Source: Hypholoma sublateritium FD-334 SS-4
Taxonomy: Eukaryota; Basidiomycota; Agaricomycetes; Agaricales; Strophariaceae
Reading direction: 5' to 3'
NCBI GenBank assembly: GCA_000827495.1
Contig: KN817519.1
Coordinates: 878,420-942,419 of the forward strand
DNA: 64,000 bases
A program made the translations under genes and the position numbers. Below the pieces are notes generated by a model. The model was not told where the DNA came from and searched no databases. It was given only the letters and a program-made list of their open reading frames with translations. Positions 34,466 through 47,526 of this stretch are shown one piece after another (position 1 is the first letter of the stretch; the number at the start of each line of letters is the position of its first letter).

Positions 34466-35833
34466 TTACTTGAACCCGCCCCAGATATCACCGAACACAT
34501 CATCCTTCTTCGCCGCGGGCTGAGCTACCGTTGAGAATGCACCGAAGGGATCGGGCGCGGGAGTGGTTGCAGCACCAGCCGCCGGTGCGCCCCACACATC
34601 GTTCGTGTTGAACATCTGCTGCTGAGGGATCACCTGCGCAGCAGGAGCTCCCCACACTGACGGCTGTGCAGCAACTGAGCCAGTCCAGCCAGACGAGGCG
34701 CCCCACATGCCGGCGCCGCTGTTGCCCATCATGCTCGTCTGCGGCGGTGGCTGCTGTACAGGCGGCGGCGCGCCCCACTGCGCAGTCTGGTTCGCGAATT
34801 GTCCAAAGCCAGCAGCAACCGGCGCAGCGGCGGCTGGCGCGGTGGCGAACAGCGACAGGATGTCCTGCTTTACGTCCTTCTTCGGCTCAGGTGCGACAGG
34901 TGTTGCGGGCGCGTGGAAGTCGAGCGAAAATAGGTCGTTCTCCGGCGCCTTGGGCGGCAGCGCGGGCTGCGGCGCGCGTGCAGCGGCGGCGGTCGGCTGG
35001 GGCGCAGGCACAGGGCCCGTGGGTCTGTTCACGTAGTTGGACGAAAGCAGCTGGTGGCCCTGCGGCTGGCGGGTGGTGACGGGCGCCGCAGCCGGGGTAC
35101 GTGTAGAGAAGCTGTTCGTCGGGGCGTGCGTGGGGCGCGAAGACGTGGCGTACTGCGGTTGAGCTTGCGCGGGCACGGGCGGAGGGGGCGCGGGCTGTTC
35201 AGCCGAGGAGGCAGCGGTGTCGAGGACGGATGGGTCGGCGGGTGGGGGCCCGTCCAGCGCCCACCTGCGGGACTCGTATTTCGAACGGATGAACGACTCC
35301 ATTTTGCTGTGAATATTATGGTTAGCACGTCGCCACGAGGCGAGATGATGCTGCTCACTGCTCGGGCGGGATGTGTCCTGCTTTCAGATGCGCCTCCCAG
35401 TACAAATTCGCGAGGTGATTGCCCCATTTTTGGATCGACTGTCAGAAATATCAGAGCTGGCCCACAGCGCTAGAATGAAATATATATCGCACATCCATCT
35501 GTTCTGGCGTCCATGTGTCAAGGTCCACGGACTTGACCTTGCTGATATGGGTGCCCATTCCGCGATGGATTCCAGAGCATCGGATGCAAAGAAACACACC
35601 GCTGATATCCTATGAGCATAGCTCGCACAGACTGAGTGAAATAACCCACATATTCCAAGAAGCCCATCGTGGATCTAGATGCATCTCATCGTTAGTTGGG
35701 CTCTACATCAACAACGCAGTAAAAACCGACCATTGCGCTTGCAGTCCGCACAGAGCTTGTTCTCAGGGCGCTTGACGAGCTCTCGCAGCGTTCTCGTGAA
35801 TCGATCTGTGGTCGCTTTGTCTTGTCGTGACAT
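34466..35833 (-). CDS. AGE2: ArfGAP, Age2/SMAP type
   Basis: ArfGAP proteins trigger GTP hydrolysis on Arf GTPases during vesicle traffic at the Golgi and endosomes. Start [19 protein letters not shown] at 35833. Exon 1 (35833-35731) ends after LCADCKRN; the joined sequence continues [20 protein letters not shown], giving the CxxC...CxxC zinc finger, then [19 protein letters not shown] with the catalytic-region Arg. The domain ends [15 protein letters not shown] near 35250. The rest is a long Pro/Ala/Gln-rich tail with clathrin/adaptor-like short motifs (DLFSLDF, DPFGAF, repeated WGAP and FG), ending [12 protein letters not shown]. Stop at 34466-34468. The WASW block fits Age2/SMAP rather than Gcs1. 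The tail is encoded in a single exon. Confidence 0.88.
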
Positions 35834-37104
35834 GGTCGATAGAGTCAGGACAAGGAGGCTGCTGTGTTTCGGCGAAAAGTAGATGGCGTTGCATATCAAG
35901 GCCAAATGACTGTTTTAGGAAGAGGCTATTTTAAGCTTAACATATAAAGAAGCTTTTATACAACGTTTAGGTGTTGGGCAGAAGGTAAATGTTACGAGAG
36001 ACGAAGCACTGCGTTTCAAAAGGCTGGACGCGTTTTTATACAGGAGCGACAGTCTGAACGGATAATGATATGCCGGAGCTAATTTCGACGCGAAGGGCGC
36101 GTTGACAATTCCTCCGCAGAACATGCCACGAAGTTGCCGATGATTTGTGTCACTGTCTGCAACTTCGCCGTTTTTCAGAGACGAGCGGGCGTTTCTGACC
36201 GAGATAGTTCGTTCTAGTCCGCTCTCATTAGAATGCTACGGTCCATTTGTGGTGTAAAGATGTCTATCGCACCTTACTAGTAATTTGCTTGCGATGGATC
36301 GCAATTACAAAGACGCGCTCTCTGCCGTCGGATTAGCATATCTTGATTGCAGACTTCAAGTCAGCTACAAGATATATAGCTTCGAGTCCACTAACCGAAT
36401 ACCAACCTCGGTATTTATGCACCTGTCGGGCTATAGTTCATCATTGGCAGATCATTACAATCCCAGGTGTCCAGTGAATATCTCATGGACTGAATGTTCG
36501 AAAGTCTGATGTGGGAACTTGGAAGCATCGAACTTGGAGCTTGGAGATAAGGCGTGTCAAGGGTGCAGGATTATGCGCGAATTCCTGCGGATGCTGCTCA
36601 CTCGGCTGCCGGCCTGGAGTATACAAGCAGGATCTGATTAGATTAGATGTTCACAAACGAGTAACCCAAAACGCACAAAGACCATACGAGAGGTTAAGGG
36701 AACTCCGAATGGAAAGGTTGCGCGCATTCTCGGATCGCGCGGTGTTGGATGAGCCCCGAAGTGAGCTCAGACGGATTGTCTCCAAGGCGGTAAAAAGACA
36801 ATTGGATCATGATACGGTGATCTGTGATGGGCTGAGCGTGGATAAGGGGAACCCAGAGCAAGTGCTGCTGCGTATTTTTAGTGGGCAGTGGGGAAGAGAT
36901 AATTGGCACGTGTGATTTGAATATATTTTGATTGTGGCTTGCTGATTGCAACAGATTCGTGTCTCCTTCGTCGTTGTCGTTGGCAGCGCACTCGCTTGCT
37001 TCACTTGCCTGTCTTCAGTGTTTGTTTTTCCCTTTCATTGCGTTTCGGGCCACTCACACCGCCCTTCAGCGCGTGCGGGCCAGGTCGGATAGTCCAAATA
37101 GTTC
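35834..37104. promoter_or_regulatory. Divergent intergenic region, ArfGAP / Bni4-like gene
   Basis: About 1.27 kb. One ORF on the plus strand is open to 36915, and its best part from an ATG near 36710 is Arg/Leu-rich and coil-like, but I cannot support it as a gene. The last 150 bases before 37105 are pyrimidine-rich, as in many fungal promoters and leaders. Confidence 0.4.
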
Positions 37105-40100
37105 ATGGCTGCGGTCGTAACTCCTGACTGGCTTCACATCATGGACAACAACCGCCAGCGAACTTCACCCACCAACGACGGGCAGGCCCAGGGGGCGCAT
37201 CCGCAGACTACGCAGCAGCAGCAACAGCAGCAGCAGCAGCTCTTGCATCAACAACAACAACAGCAGATGCTGCTGGCGGCACAGCAACAGTCGGGATATA
37301 CATACCCCGTCCAGCAACAGCCTCAAGGCAGCTGGACACCAAACATAACCGCGCCTCCCTTTTACCCTTCTTTCTACCAAAATCATTCGCAGCAAGCTTC
37401 GCAGCAGCCTTATCAAGCCCCGCAGGCGCCGTACTTCGATCCTGCCAACGCCAACGCCCAACTCGCTGCACAATGGGCGTATCAGCAGATGATGTTCAAC
37501 GCCCAGCACGGCTTCCCCCAACACATGTCTCCTGCGCAGCGAACGCCTAATTCGAACCAACCAGGCCAGCCACAGGTCACGCCCGACTACTTCGCACAAG
37601 TGGGATCTCCTGTGTTCAATCCTTTCCCAAGCGGCACGCCGCCCCCACAGGCCCAGCGGTTAAATGATCCGCAAGGACAGGAATACGCTGGCTACCATCC
37701 ATACAGGCGCACAAATCGGCAGCCATCGTCGCCAGCGGAGGCGGCCGCGCACGAACGGCGGCAGGTGCAAGGTCAAAGGCAGGGTATTGGTCAGGTACCG
37801 CACCCGCCGTATGCGCGGGCGGACGCCTCGGGCTCCTCGTCGTCTGTCAACTCGTCATCCAGCCAGCGCCAGAGGACGAACAGCAACCAAAGTGGGCACA
37901 GCAGCGTTCATAACGCCCCTAGCCTGCGCGGCGCCTCCCCGGCCCAGAGCGCCCGGGGCTCGCCGTCGCCGGTCGCCTCCACGTCGACCCCCAGCCCTCT
38001 CCGCCAGCCACACATGCGCACCGGATCGTCGTCGTCGTCGACGTCCACCTCGACGGCGACGTCTGCGCGCCCTTCACCGTCTTTGACTTCAAGCGCCACT
38101 TCTACGTCGGCATCGACGCCCGTGACGGCTTCCGCATCGGCATCCGCGACGCAGCGCGTGGCCCGCCCATCGCCGCTCTCGCAGGGCACTTTCACCGCCG
38201 CCGAGAAGCGTCGGTCGCGGGATGACATCGATCTTGGTGCGTTGCACTCAGAGGCCACGCCAACCGCTAGCATGATCCGCAGCGGCGGCCTCAAGGGGCG
38301 GCTTCGGCGGGCCCTTTCGTTCAACGCCGCCCAAACGCTCAAGGAAGAGGCGGACGCCGAGGTCGCTGCCGAAAAAGCCGCGGCGGCGGGCCACGACGAT
38401 ATCGAGGAAGAGGACGATGATGTATCAATCAAGGCCTCCCAGGTGAACGGGAAACTAAAAGCCAATGCTAGTGCGCCGTCGGCGAAGATCAAGTCATCGG
38501 CTGCTTCTGGCACGGAGGATGAAGGCATGATATCCGCATCGACGTCCGCAACTTCGATGCCCGTGAAAAAGAAGGGGCGGGCGGCGTCCTTATTCAATTC
38601 GCGGTTGAATGCGAGCACTGACAACATCTCACTGTCTTCTACTGTAAGCAGTGCTAGCGTTATGATCCGCAAACTTGGCGCAATGGGCAAGCTTGCTAGG
38701 CGCAATTCGCTGGCTGGGATCACATCTTTATTCAAGGACAAGGATAAGGATAAGTCCAAGGATTCCAAGGAAGAAGGCTCGTCGAAGGGGAAGAAAAAGG
38801 AGAAGGATAAGGATAAGAAAACTGCGAAAAGCACGGTGTCGGTCGCCAGCGTTACCCATGCTACGGCTGAGTTGGACCGGCCCAGCACGACGGGAGATTG
38901 GAGCGTTGGCACTGACATGCACGGCCTGTCTCCGGCTGCGAAGCTCGCCAGGCAGCACACGCTCAAAAGCAACGCTGAGGCGGCTGCCAAGGCTAAGGAG
39001 GCACGGGAGGCAAGGGAGGCGAAAGAGGCCAATGACGCAAAGGACGCGGCAGCTGCCGCTGCATCAGGCCGCGGAAATGGCTTCCCCGCCAACGGCACTC
39101 AGGTCCCTACCTGGGACCGCAACACCGCGACGCGCCAGGGCTCCGCATCGCCAGTCAAGGGCGGTTCTTCCGGCGGCATCAGGATTAACGAGGACGGAAC
39201 ACGGACGCTGATCGAAGATGACGACGACGAGAGCGACGACGGGCATCGCCCACACGGCCAGGACCCTCATACTCATCGTGCGCCTGTTGCGGACGGGTGG
39301 GACGACGATGAGGAATGGGACGCAGATCCGGACGGTGATCATGAGGAGGACGAGGACGTTACGATTCGGATGAGCGTGGAACAACGGCCTAGCTTTGACA
39401 GCAACGAGGATGAGCGGTACATGTATACCCAGTCACACCTCCAACAAGCGCCGGAAGTCGAACCGTGGGCTGTGGATGTTCGCCGCAGTGTCGAGAAAGC
39501 ACGGAAACCCACGAAGGGAATTCTCAAACGTATGTTTTCTTTTTTGTCCAGCTTGGTCTTCTTTCCACCCCCTTTTCCGGAATTTTTTAGTCTGCACCTT
39601 TCTGACCTGATCATTTCATTTAGGCGCCGAAAGCTACGATCAGCATGTCTACCTAAACGATTCATCCAACCCTGCCATTCGCACCCGATCAAATTCTTAC
39701 AACTCGCCGGCAGCTCAGTCAGAGCTTGGGCCGCTTGCTCATATTCCTTCACCGGATCCTGATCACATCGACGGCCTGCATAGACATGGGTCACTATCTT
39801 CTGGACATGGGCCGTCGGCGTCGACATCTTCGCTACCAGAATCAGCAGTTCCTCTATTGCCACCTCTGGCGTTTGATTCAAACACCTCGCGCTTCTCGAC
39901 GACCTTTGTTACATCACCGTTAACGGGTTTGTCGAACGCATCGAAGGATCTCCCCGAAACGCCGACGACAGCAACTAGTTCAACATTCACGACCAGCACC
40001 AGTGTCACCAGCATGGGCACCACTAGCAGTCAGAATGGCCCCAGTCTCGACGCCACCCACGTTGAGAATCGTTCGTCCGCCATCTTCCAGCATCCTAACT

Positions 40101-40446
40101 TCAATTCGTCTGCACCTGCACTGTCGACGATTGGGTCGATGAGTAATGCGCCGCCGACACTGACACAACGGTCGGCTACCATGGCGAGCAAGAGGCTGAC
40201 GTTCGCTACTAATCTGTCGGTCTACGATACGTTCTCGGCATCCGTCTACGATCGAAGGAGTGAGCCAGCAACTTGGAGTCGCTTGACCCCTGCCCTCGCG
40301 CAGAGGATAAAAGAGGAACTTAATTCCTACAAAATGGAGGAGATGGAGGTGCATGCTGCGAGTCGGATTCAGTAAGCAGAGTCTCGTTTTTTGCTCGGAT
40401 TGGTGACTGACGTCTCTTTCGCAATAGCACGCAGTTTTTCGTCTAA
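37105..40446 (+). CDS. BNI4: Bni4-like scaffold with C-terminal phosphatase-binding type domain
   Basis: In yeast, Bni4 ties protein phosphatase 1 (Glc7) and chitin synthase III to the septin ring at the bud neck. Three exons join in frame: 37105-39529, 39624-40371 and 40428-40446, giving 1,063 residues (1,051 if the ATG at 37141 is used). The N-terminus is rich in Gln (two CAG/CAA runs near 37209-37268). The middle is Ser/Thr/Pro-rich, with a Lys/Asp repeat (DKDKDKSKDSKEE) and acidic stretches near 39220-39360. The only conserved block is the C-terminus: KRLTFATNLSVYDTFSASVY, then RRSEPATWSRLTPALAQRIK, EELNSYKMEEMEVHAASRI and HTQFFV. KRLTF resembles the RVxF phosphatase docking motif. Splicing of the last 19-base exon restores the HTQFFV end typical of the family. 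The middle is unlike yeast Bni4, so orthology is inferred from the C-terminus only. Confidence 0.75.
37209..37268 (+). repeat. CAG/CAA glutamine-codon repeat
   Basis: Imperfect CAG/CAA triplets coding two Gln runs near the N-terminus of the Bni4-like protein. Mixed codons lower slippage; length may still vary between strains. Confidence 0.8.
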
Positions 40447-41925
40447 ATGGACACGGGATTTTTCTGCCCTATCTATTCTGCCGCCTCTCTGGATTCTCCT
40501 ATATGACGACATTCTTGTTGTCAGTATCTGCCTTTTTGGATCTCCCGACATTCCATCCATCCTCATGACCCCTTGATTTTGGCTCTCCCATCATTCCTGG
40601 TTTGATCTAACGTAATGACCACCCATTCGTCCGTCCGTCTATGCCGCACGGCGCACTCGCTCGCCATCCTGATCACGCACATCTCATATCTCGTTGTACC
40701 TGTCTGCCTGCTGTCTTTCGTCTACGTCTGGTCGCTACTGAACTGTTCATCTACCTACCTACTCTCTTTTTATTATCTTTTCTTATCCATATTCTTCGAT
40801 TGACTTGATTTCAACTTTCTCGCCATCCAACCTCTCCATATTCCTACTGGAACTCGGCATCTTTACCCTCGATATCCGTTCCTTTCGCACTAAGTCTATA
40901 TACCCGCACAACTCAAACATTATCCAATCAATATCCAATTACCCACAACCAATACTTGCCCTGGAGTCATTGCTTTCGAAAAGTTGTTACTTTGTTTTGC
41001 GGTTGCTTTCTCTTTCCGTGTTTCCACTCCCTCCCTTTTTCAATTTCTCGCCCGAACAGTTCAAAACCAGACCCCCCGCAGACGCAAGTTGTATGCAGCA
41101 GATTAATGGACGACGGACCCTCCACGAGCTAGAGCCTTGGCTGACAAGGGATCGCACGAATGCTTCTCGACTGGATCGGGACATGCTATGCTAACAGCCT
41201 ACCTGGCGTATTGCTACCTATATTATCGGCAGACCTGGCGTCGCTAGCACAGGGACCCCAAGGACTTCTTCGATTTCGCTGTTCGCCCTCATACAAGTAC
41301 TTGCTCTCTACTACACATTGTGTACTCTCCGACCCTCCCACTTCCTTTTCCGACCCCCCATTTCCCCCTTTGCAAAAATTGACCCGGAACGGACATTACG
41401 AAATTTGCATAATGTACACGCCGTGCCGCACTGGCCGTGCCACTCCCCACGACCTCCATATTTCATCGTCCCGAATGTTACCACTAAGTACTACTACTAT
41501 TACTACTATTCGTCGTCTACACATACTACACGCACGCGTCCGGCCTGGCACACATCAAGCATTTGAACACTCCTTTTTCCCTCTCTCATATTTCACTAAT
41601 AATATCGACGTTTTATAGCTTCAATTTTTCTGAACCAAATATCCATATTAGATGTCAACCAGCTTATGTCTTGCGGTGCGCACCAGGTGCGCTTTGCGGG
41701 GGATACTCTGGGATATTTTGTCGACCGGCGCTTAAATTTGCGATTATGATGCCGCGGGGAACCGTGATGGGCGCGTGACCGCGTCATTGCAACCGCAAAG
41801 CTTTTTTGACCTCTACCTTGCCTCTACCCCGTTACTACAAACATTCCTCTCTTTCGTTCCGGGCCTCTCCTTAAAAACTTTGACACGAATTTAGAATGAG
41901 CTAGAGGAGCAGCAACTGTCTCCGG
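40447..41925. other. Intergenic, strongly pyrimidine-rich on the plus strand
   Basis: About 1.48 kb between two plus-strand genes. From about 40450 to 41640 the plus strand is biased to C and T, with long CT runs (for example 40750-40860 and 41010-41050) and a TAC/TAT triplet stretch near 41490-41510. ORFs of 60-150 codons here are low in complexity and unlike known proteins. It may be the Bni4-like 3' UTR plus a CT-rich promoter for the LYR gene. Confidence 0.45.
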
Positions 41926-43277
41926 ATGAGTGAAAGCTATCTAGCGTCGAAATCACTCGCATTTCGTGCCAACTTGGCCAAGTTGGTATCGCCTTTGCGA
42001 CGGGTGCGGTCCAAGACTCCATTCTTTCAGCTCCAAGCACACAGGATACCAACTCTATGGTCGTTATATAGGGGACTGCTGCGCAACTCCCCCACAGAAG
42101 ATGTAAGGATATTATGTCTACATACACTAGGGATCAAGCTCAACGACTGGCTTTAGGTCAAATTTCGGATACGCGTGCTCTTTCGTCAGCGTAAAGGGTC
42201 TACAGGTATAGAACGGACCGTCAGAGACCTGAAAATGGGCTATAAAGTATGTGAAAACAGCGTGTATATACCTATATGGCTCATTAGCTCTCCCAGTGGC
42301 TAGAATTCTTCAAGAAGGCAAAACGGGGCGATGCACATTGCCAAGCTGTGGTGTCACGGTTTTCCAGTCTCATCGCTGCAAAACGAGAGAAGGCATTGAT
42401 GATACGCCTTGCGAGGGAGGAAATGGTGCGTTTCACCACTGATGTATATTTTCAATGCTCAAAGATATACAGGAGTGGCAAGCGAAACTCCGCCATCGAC
42501 CCATCCTCAGCGGCGGGTTTATGCGACCTACATTGTTTCATGGCCCCCTTCCTCGCATGAAACCACAGCCGCCGGCTATATCCCACTTGATAAGTAGGCG
42601 GATAAAGAAACGGGACGAGCGACGCGCGAAAGTAGAGTGTCTGGAAGACGTCCTGGAAGACGTCCGCATCGAAGAAAGCTTTGAGGCGGGCTTGCAAAAG
42701 CTCAGTAAAGTCGACTTCCCAGGAGTATTTTCGGGCAGTGGATCGTCATGGCGTACGTCTTTCCCTATTGTTCTGGTTAGAAATTCCGTCGTCTCACATT
42801 GTTCCAGAGCAACCCATTTCTCAAAATCTTGCAGAGATCGAAAAGAGTATGGCCCTCGAACGCGACAGAATCAGGCAAAGCTTCTCGCCTGAATTGCTGG
42901 AGAGGATATTCGAGGCGCGCCGAGAGAAGGTTAGGAACAAGACTCATGAGAGGGAACGCGAGCGCCGAGGCGAAGAAACTAAAAGTTCATTGAGACGAAA
43001 GCGAAAAGGCCCGCCTGCACACATCCTGGCAAAGATGACGCCCGAACAACGCAAGATGGACGAAATTTCACGAAGTCTGAGCGAAGCGGGATATGTTGGC
43101 TTGGTCAAGAAACGTCTCGGCTTCAAATTGAAAGATCCGGAGCTTCCTCTCGAACTTGGCAAAAAGAAGAATCGGCCGCTTCTTGACGAAGCAACATCCC
43201 TGATTCGTGCTGAAAATCGACGAAGGGCACTCGAGGCTCGGAAAACGATCGAGGCCCAGTCGATCACGAAGCAATAA
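41926..43277 (+). CDS. LYR-motif (Complex1_LYR-like) protein, probably mitochondrial
   Basis: LYR proteins act as small adaptors or assembly factors in mitochondria, often bound to acyl carrier protein. The N-terminus of this one carries a basic lead (SLAFRANLAKLVSPLRRVRS) and the motif PTLWSLYRGLLRNSPTED, followed after introns by VKFRIRVLFRQRKGSTG and WLEFFKKAKRGDAHCQAVVS. The rest (EWQAKLRHRPILSGGFMRPT, PRMKPQPPAISHLISRRI, then a long Lys/Arg/Glu-rich helix) makes it much longer than classic LYR proteins of about 100 residues. I see at least six exons with GT-AG introns, including one at about 42752-42809. Start is ATG at 41926, stop at 43275-43277. A mitochondrial ribosome or respiratory assembly role would be inference. 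Confidence 0.7.
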
Positions 43278-43850
43278 ATTATCAAGAGAAGATATATTCC
43301 GACGTTGCTTGTATGATACAGCAGACTCTGGTCAGCCCATACGAATGACTAGGAACCACCGCCACCCTCTATTTCTCAGCGAAAGCAACCAGGGATGTGC
43401 CTAATTCCTGTTGGTTAACATCATATCCTACCATTTGATCTCTTGGTTCCTTTATACTGCAGAGCAAATCGCAATCAGGCAACATGGATTGACGTACAGC
43501 ATCAGGATTTAGATACTTCGATTATAAGAGATACAATCCGTTGCACAAAAACTCAAAACGTTTTACAACAAATAAATAATAGCGCCTACATATGCTGTAT
43601 CCGATGCAGCTTTGCGATGTCTAGACGTAAGAGGGCGTAAGTAGTAAGTATAGTCGTGAAGCGTTTATTGGTCGCCTAAGTAATATAACTTCGAAGCAAA
43701 CGTGCGTCCATCGCACAGCTCACTCCATGTGCGTGGTGGCCGATGGATGGTCCTCACCGAGGGTGACATCGGCCTAGTACTAGTAGGTCATGAGGCCTAA
43801 GGTCTCGGGGTTCCGGAGCTCAGTAAGCACGAATTACTGTCGTCGTTCAT
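43278..43850. other. Intergenic between convergent LYR and F-box genes
   Basis: About 570 bases. Contains the hairpin at 43738-43774. No ORF of note. Confidence 0.5.
43738..43774. other. Perfect inverted repeat able to form a hairpin
   Basis: GGCCGATG at 43738-43745 pairs with CATCGGCC at 43767-43774. Inside it, CCTC at 43752-43755 pairs with GAGG at 43759-43762 around a three-base loop. It lies in the 3' flank shared by two convergent genes. It could be a 3' UTR structure or part of a small RNA; I cannot assign it to a known class. Confidence 0.45.
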
Positions 43851-44782
43851 TTACCAATCCCCATCAGCATCCCAACCGCCCTTATCCCTGACACCTGTGC
43901 TCCCCAGTTTAGTCTTGCCTCTGGACTTGCGGCCACCAAGCTCCTTGTACATTTCGCGCATCTCGATCTTACCGGGCCTCGCAGCTGCTTCTTCGTCTAT
44001 TTTCCACTGCTCCTCCTTGATTTCGCGGGGCGTCTGATAGCCTGAGGCATTACGAGATGGGGAGTTGTAACCTGAGGTCGGACGCGAGAAGGAGGCAGAG
44101 GAGGGCGAACGGTCTTTGGCCGATTTGAGGTAGACTTGGCGCTGTGATTATTGGACAATTAGATATGTACAATGTGACGATAGCAAGACATGTAGTGCAT
44201 ACCCAGTTCTGTTTGGACTCTCGTTTTGTCCACTTTCCTGGTGGTAAGCTTTCGTCGTGGAAGTTCTCCTTCCTGTAATGTTGGAACCACACTAGAAATG
44301 ATCGAAATCAGCGCCGAAAGCGGCAGTGGTGATGTCGATCGTGCTAACCGTAGTTCAATGTCTGGCTCCGCGCCCACTTTTTGGAGACCACGGCGCATTT
44401 CGCGAGGTCCTTGGGTGATAATCGAGAGAATATTCGCTGGGAGAGTTCTGTGGGGAAGGCCTTCAAGGGGTCGGTCCGGCTGGATGAAATGATAAGAGGG
44501 TTTTTGGCTATGGGCCGCGAGGCTGCGCCGCCGCCTCGAACAGGGGAGGGAGGGCGCGTTCTAGCTGGTGTGCCAGGCAGTGAGACCTGAGCCCAATAGA
44601 TAGCGTTAGATATACACTATTTGCATTGACATAAACTAATAACGCACGACGTTGACGAGATCGTCATCCGAATCATCCTTATCTTCATATGCGGAGCCAC
44701 CTTTGTTGTTGAGCCGTACGCTTTTGAGGCGTACATCGATATCCTCCGTATTGGATCTGAGTACACCCTGAAGGAGACTCAT
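43851..44782 (-). CDS. F-box protein
   Basis: F-box proteins recruit substrates to SCF ubiquitin ligases through Skp1. Start is ATG at 44782 (MSLLQGVLRSNTEDIDVRL), stop at 43851-43853. The F-box is DPLKAFPTELSQRIFSRLSP followed by KDLAKCAVVSKKWARSQTLN, then VWFQHYRKENFHDESLPPGK and WTKRESKQNW. Four exons are joined by introns near 44636-44590, 44350-44295 and 44203-44143. The C-terminal quarter is basic and disordered-looking (RSPSSASFSRPTSGYNSPSR), ending GGWDADGDW. This small single-copy type with the WKRESKQNW-like block is conserved in many filamentous fungi, unlike the leucine-rich F-box-like paralogues elsewhere in this window. Substrate unknown. Confidence 0.82.
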
Positions 44783-45267
44783 TTTTAGAGGGAGTTGTTA
44801 GCGGTAAAGGGAAGAAATCGATGGCAATCAATGTTCAAACGTTCAAAGACGAGCCACCAGAATGACCCCTGCTGACCAACAGCGTGACGTCATGTTCTGA
44901 CCCTAATAGGGCCAAATAGCTAGGCTGGGCCAGTGAGCACCAGTGCGGCCTGCCTAGACCTTCAGTCCAATGTCGAAGGCCTCGCAAAGAACTACTCTAA
45001 TATTCAGGATGTCGTCGATGTCGTCGAAGTGCAGAAGGTGGGTAAAGGAACGTAGTGGTCATCAGGAGAAGCAACGATCGGAAACAGGGCGCACCCAAGT
45101 CGCACATTGGTCGCACTTGAAGAATTCACGGCGAATAGTCTGAATGGTCAATATGTGGACGCTCCGAAACACGTACAGTCGCTTGAGCTCTTGAAATACA
45201 GTTTTTAATAGATTATGTCCGGCTAACAGGTAAAAGAAGAAATCCAATAAGCGAGCGTATAACAATA
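44783..45267. other. Intergenic: F-box gene promoter and DPM1 3' flank
   Basis: About 485 bases between two minus-strand genes. No supported ORF or RNA. Confidence 0.45.
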
Positions 45268-46592
<1,325 letters not shown>

Positions 46593-46991
46593 ATGTCTTC
46601 CTCTCCACCACCACAGGCGCCACCACGACCACGAAGACCACTGTCGCCCATCTATTCGCCTCCTGATACTCCTTCTCCCACGGAATCTACGCCTTCGACG
46701 CAAAAATCTGCCTTAGATCAGGTCCATGGGCTCCTACGCCAACTGCTCCGGATAACGGTGACCGACGGTCGCATTTTCATCGGCACGTTCGCGGGCACCG
46801 ATAAGCCGCTCAACATCATACTGATCAACGCGGAGGAGTTCCGTCTGGGGCCTGGCCAAAATCCTGATGGAAGATACGTTGGTCAAATAATGCTCCCATG
46901 GAAAATCATTGTCAAACTTGAAGCCAACCTTCCGGTGAAAGCAACGGCCGCAGACGGAATGTATATCTGGCAAGTTGATCACCTCTTTTAA
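46593..46991 (+). CDS. NAA38: LSM-domain protein, NatC subunit Naa38 (LSMD1/Mak31-like)
   Basis: Naa38 is the Sm-fold auxiliary subunit of the NatC N-terminal acetyltransferase. The ORF from ATG 46593 is uninterrupted and 132 residues long. A Pro/Ser-rich lead (PPPQAPPRPRRPLSPIYSPP) is followed by one Sm-like domain: DQVHGLLRQLLRITVTDGRI, FIGTFAGTDKPLNIILINA, then VGQIMLPWKIIVKLEANLPV. Motif TDGR and the late PWKIIV strand fit LSMD1/Naa38 better than spliceosomal Lsm proteins. The last ten residues (MYIWQVDHLF) are uncertain, because a possible GC or GT intron near 46973 could replace them. Confidence 0.8.
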   Translation: MSSSPPPQAPPRPRRPLSPIYSPPDTPSPTESTPSTQKSALDQVHGLLRQLLRITVTDGRIFIGTFAGTDKPLNIILINAEEFRLGPGQNPDGRYVGQIMLPWKIIVKLEANLPVKATAADGMYIWQVDHLF

Positions 46992-47526
46992 GCCCGAATT
47001 TTAATTGAACGTAAACACTCTCCCAGATACAGCCTCGAAACGCGGGTGAATTCTGCTTCGCGTCTTCCTCGAATGGTTCGACGCTAGCTCTATCGGGACT
47101 GTATAATCTCCCTGTTCCACAGCCAACTATTTGCTTTCGGATTGCCGTTTACTCTCTAGATTGATGGGCGTCAAAGCCGGTTCTCGAGGCTTCGAACACG
47201 ACCACCCAGTCGTACCATCGCAGAGCGGAGTGATTCGTTATGGGTTTGATTAACGCGATAATAGCCAGTTAGAACTCATGTTTTTTTTAGGGCTGCGATG
47301 TGTATGCAATAGTTGTCAACATTTGTGTGAAGTGACTGATACGGATCAGAATTGCAGCAGCAAGTTGTTCAGACAGAACATGCGCCCCTCATTTGGCATC
47401 TTATGCGACAGCTCAAAGCCTCCGTAAAAGGCAATCAACACGCCACTGTAAGTGGTATATCAAATTTGAAGTCCATGCAACCAACGAAAATCCTGCAGCA
47501 TTTAAATATACAGCAAAGGCGATCGT
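46992..47526. other. Intergenic between convergent NAA38 and F-box-like gene
   Basis: About 535 bases, A/T-rich in the right half. Nothing further seen. Confidence 0.45.

Noticed and set aside
37908..39098. 396-codon ORF on the minus strand
   Set aside because: It is antisense to the Bni4-like exon 1; the plus strand carries the conserved C-terminus and correct splicing. GC-rich, biased codons keep the other strand open.
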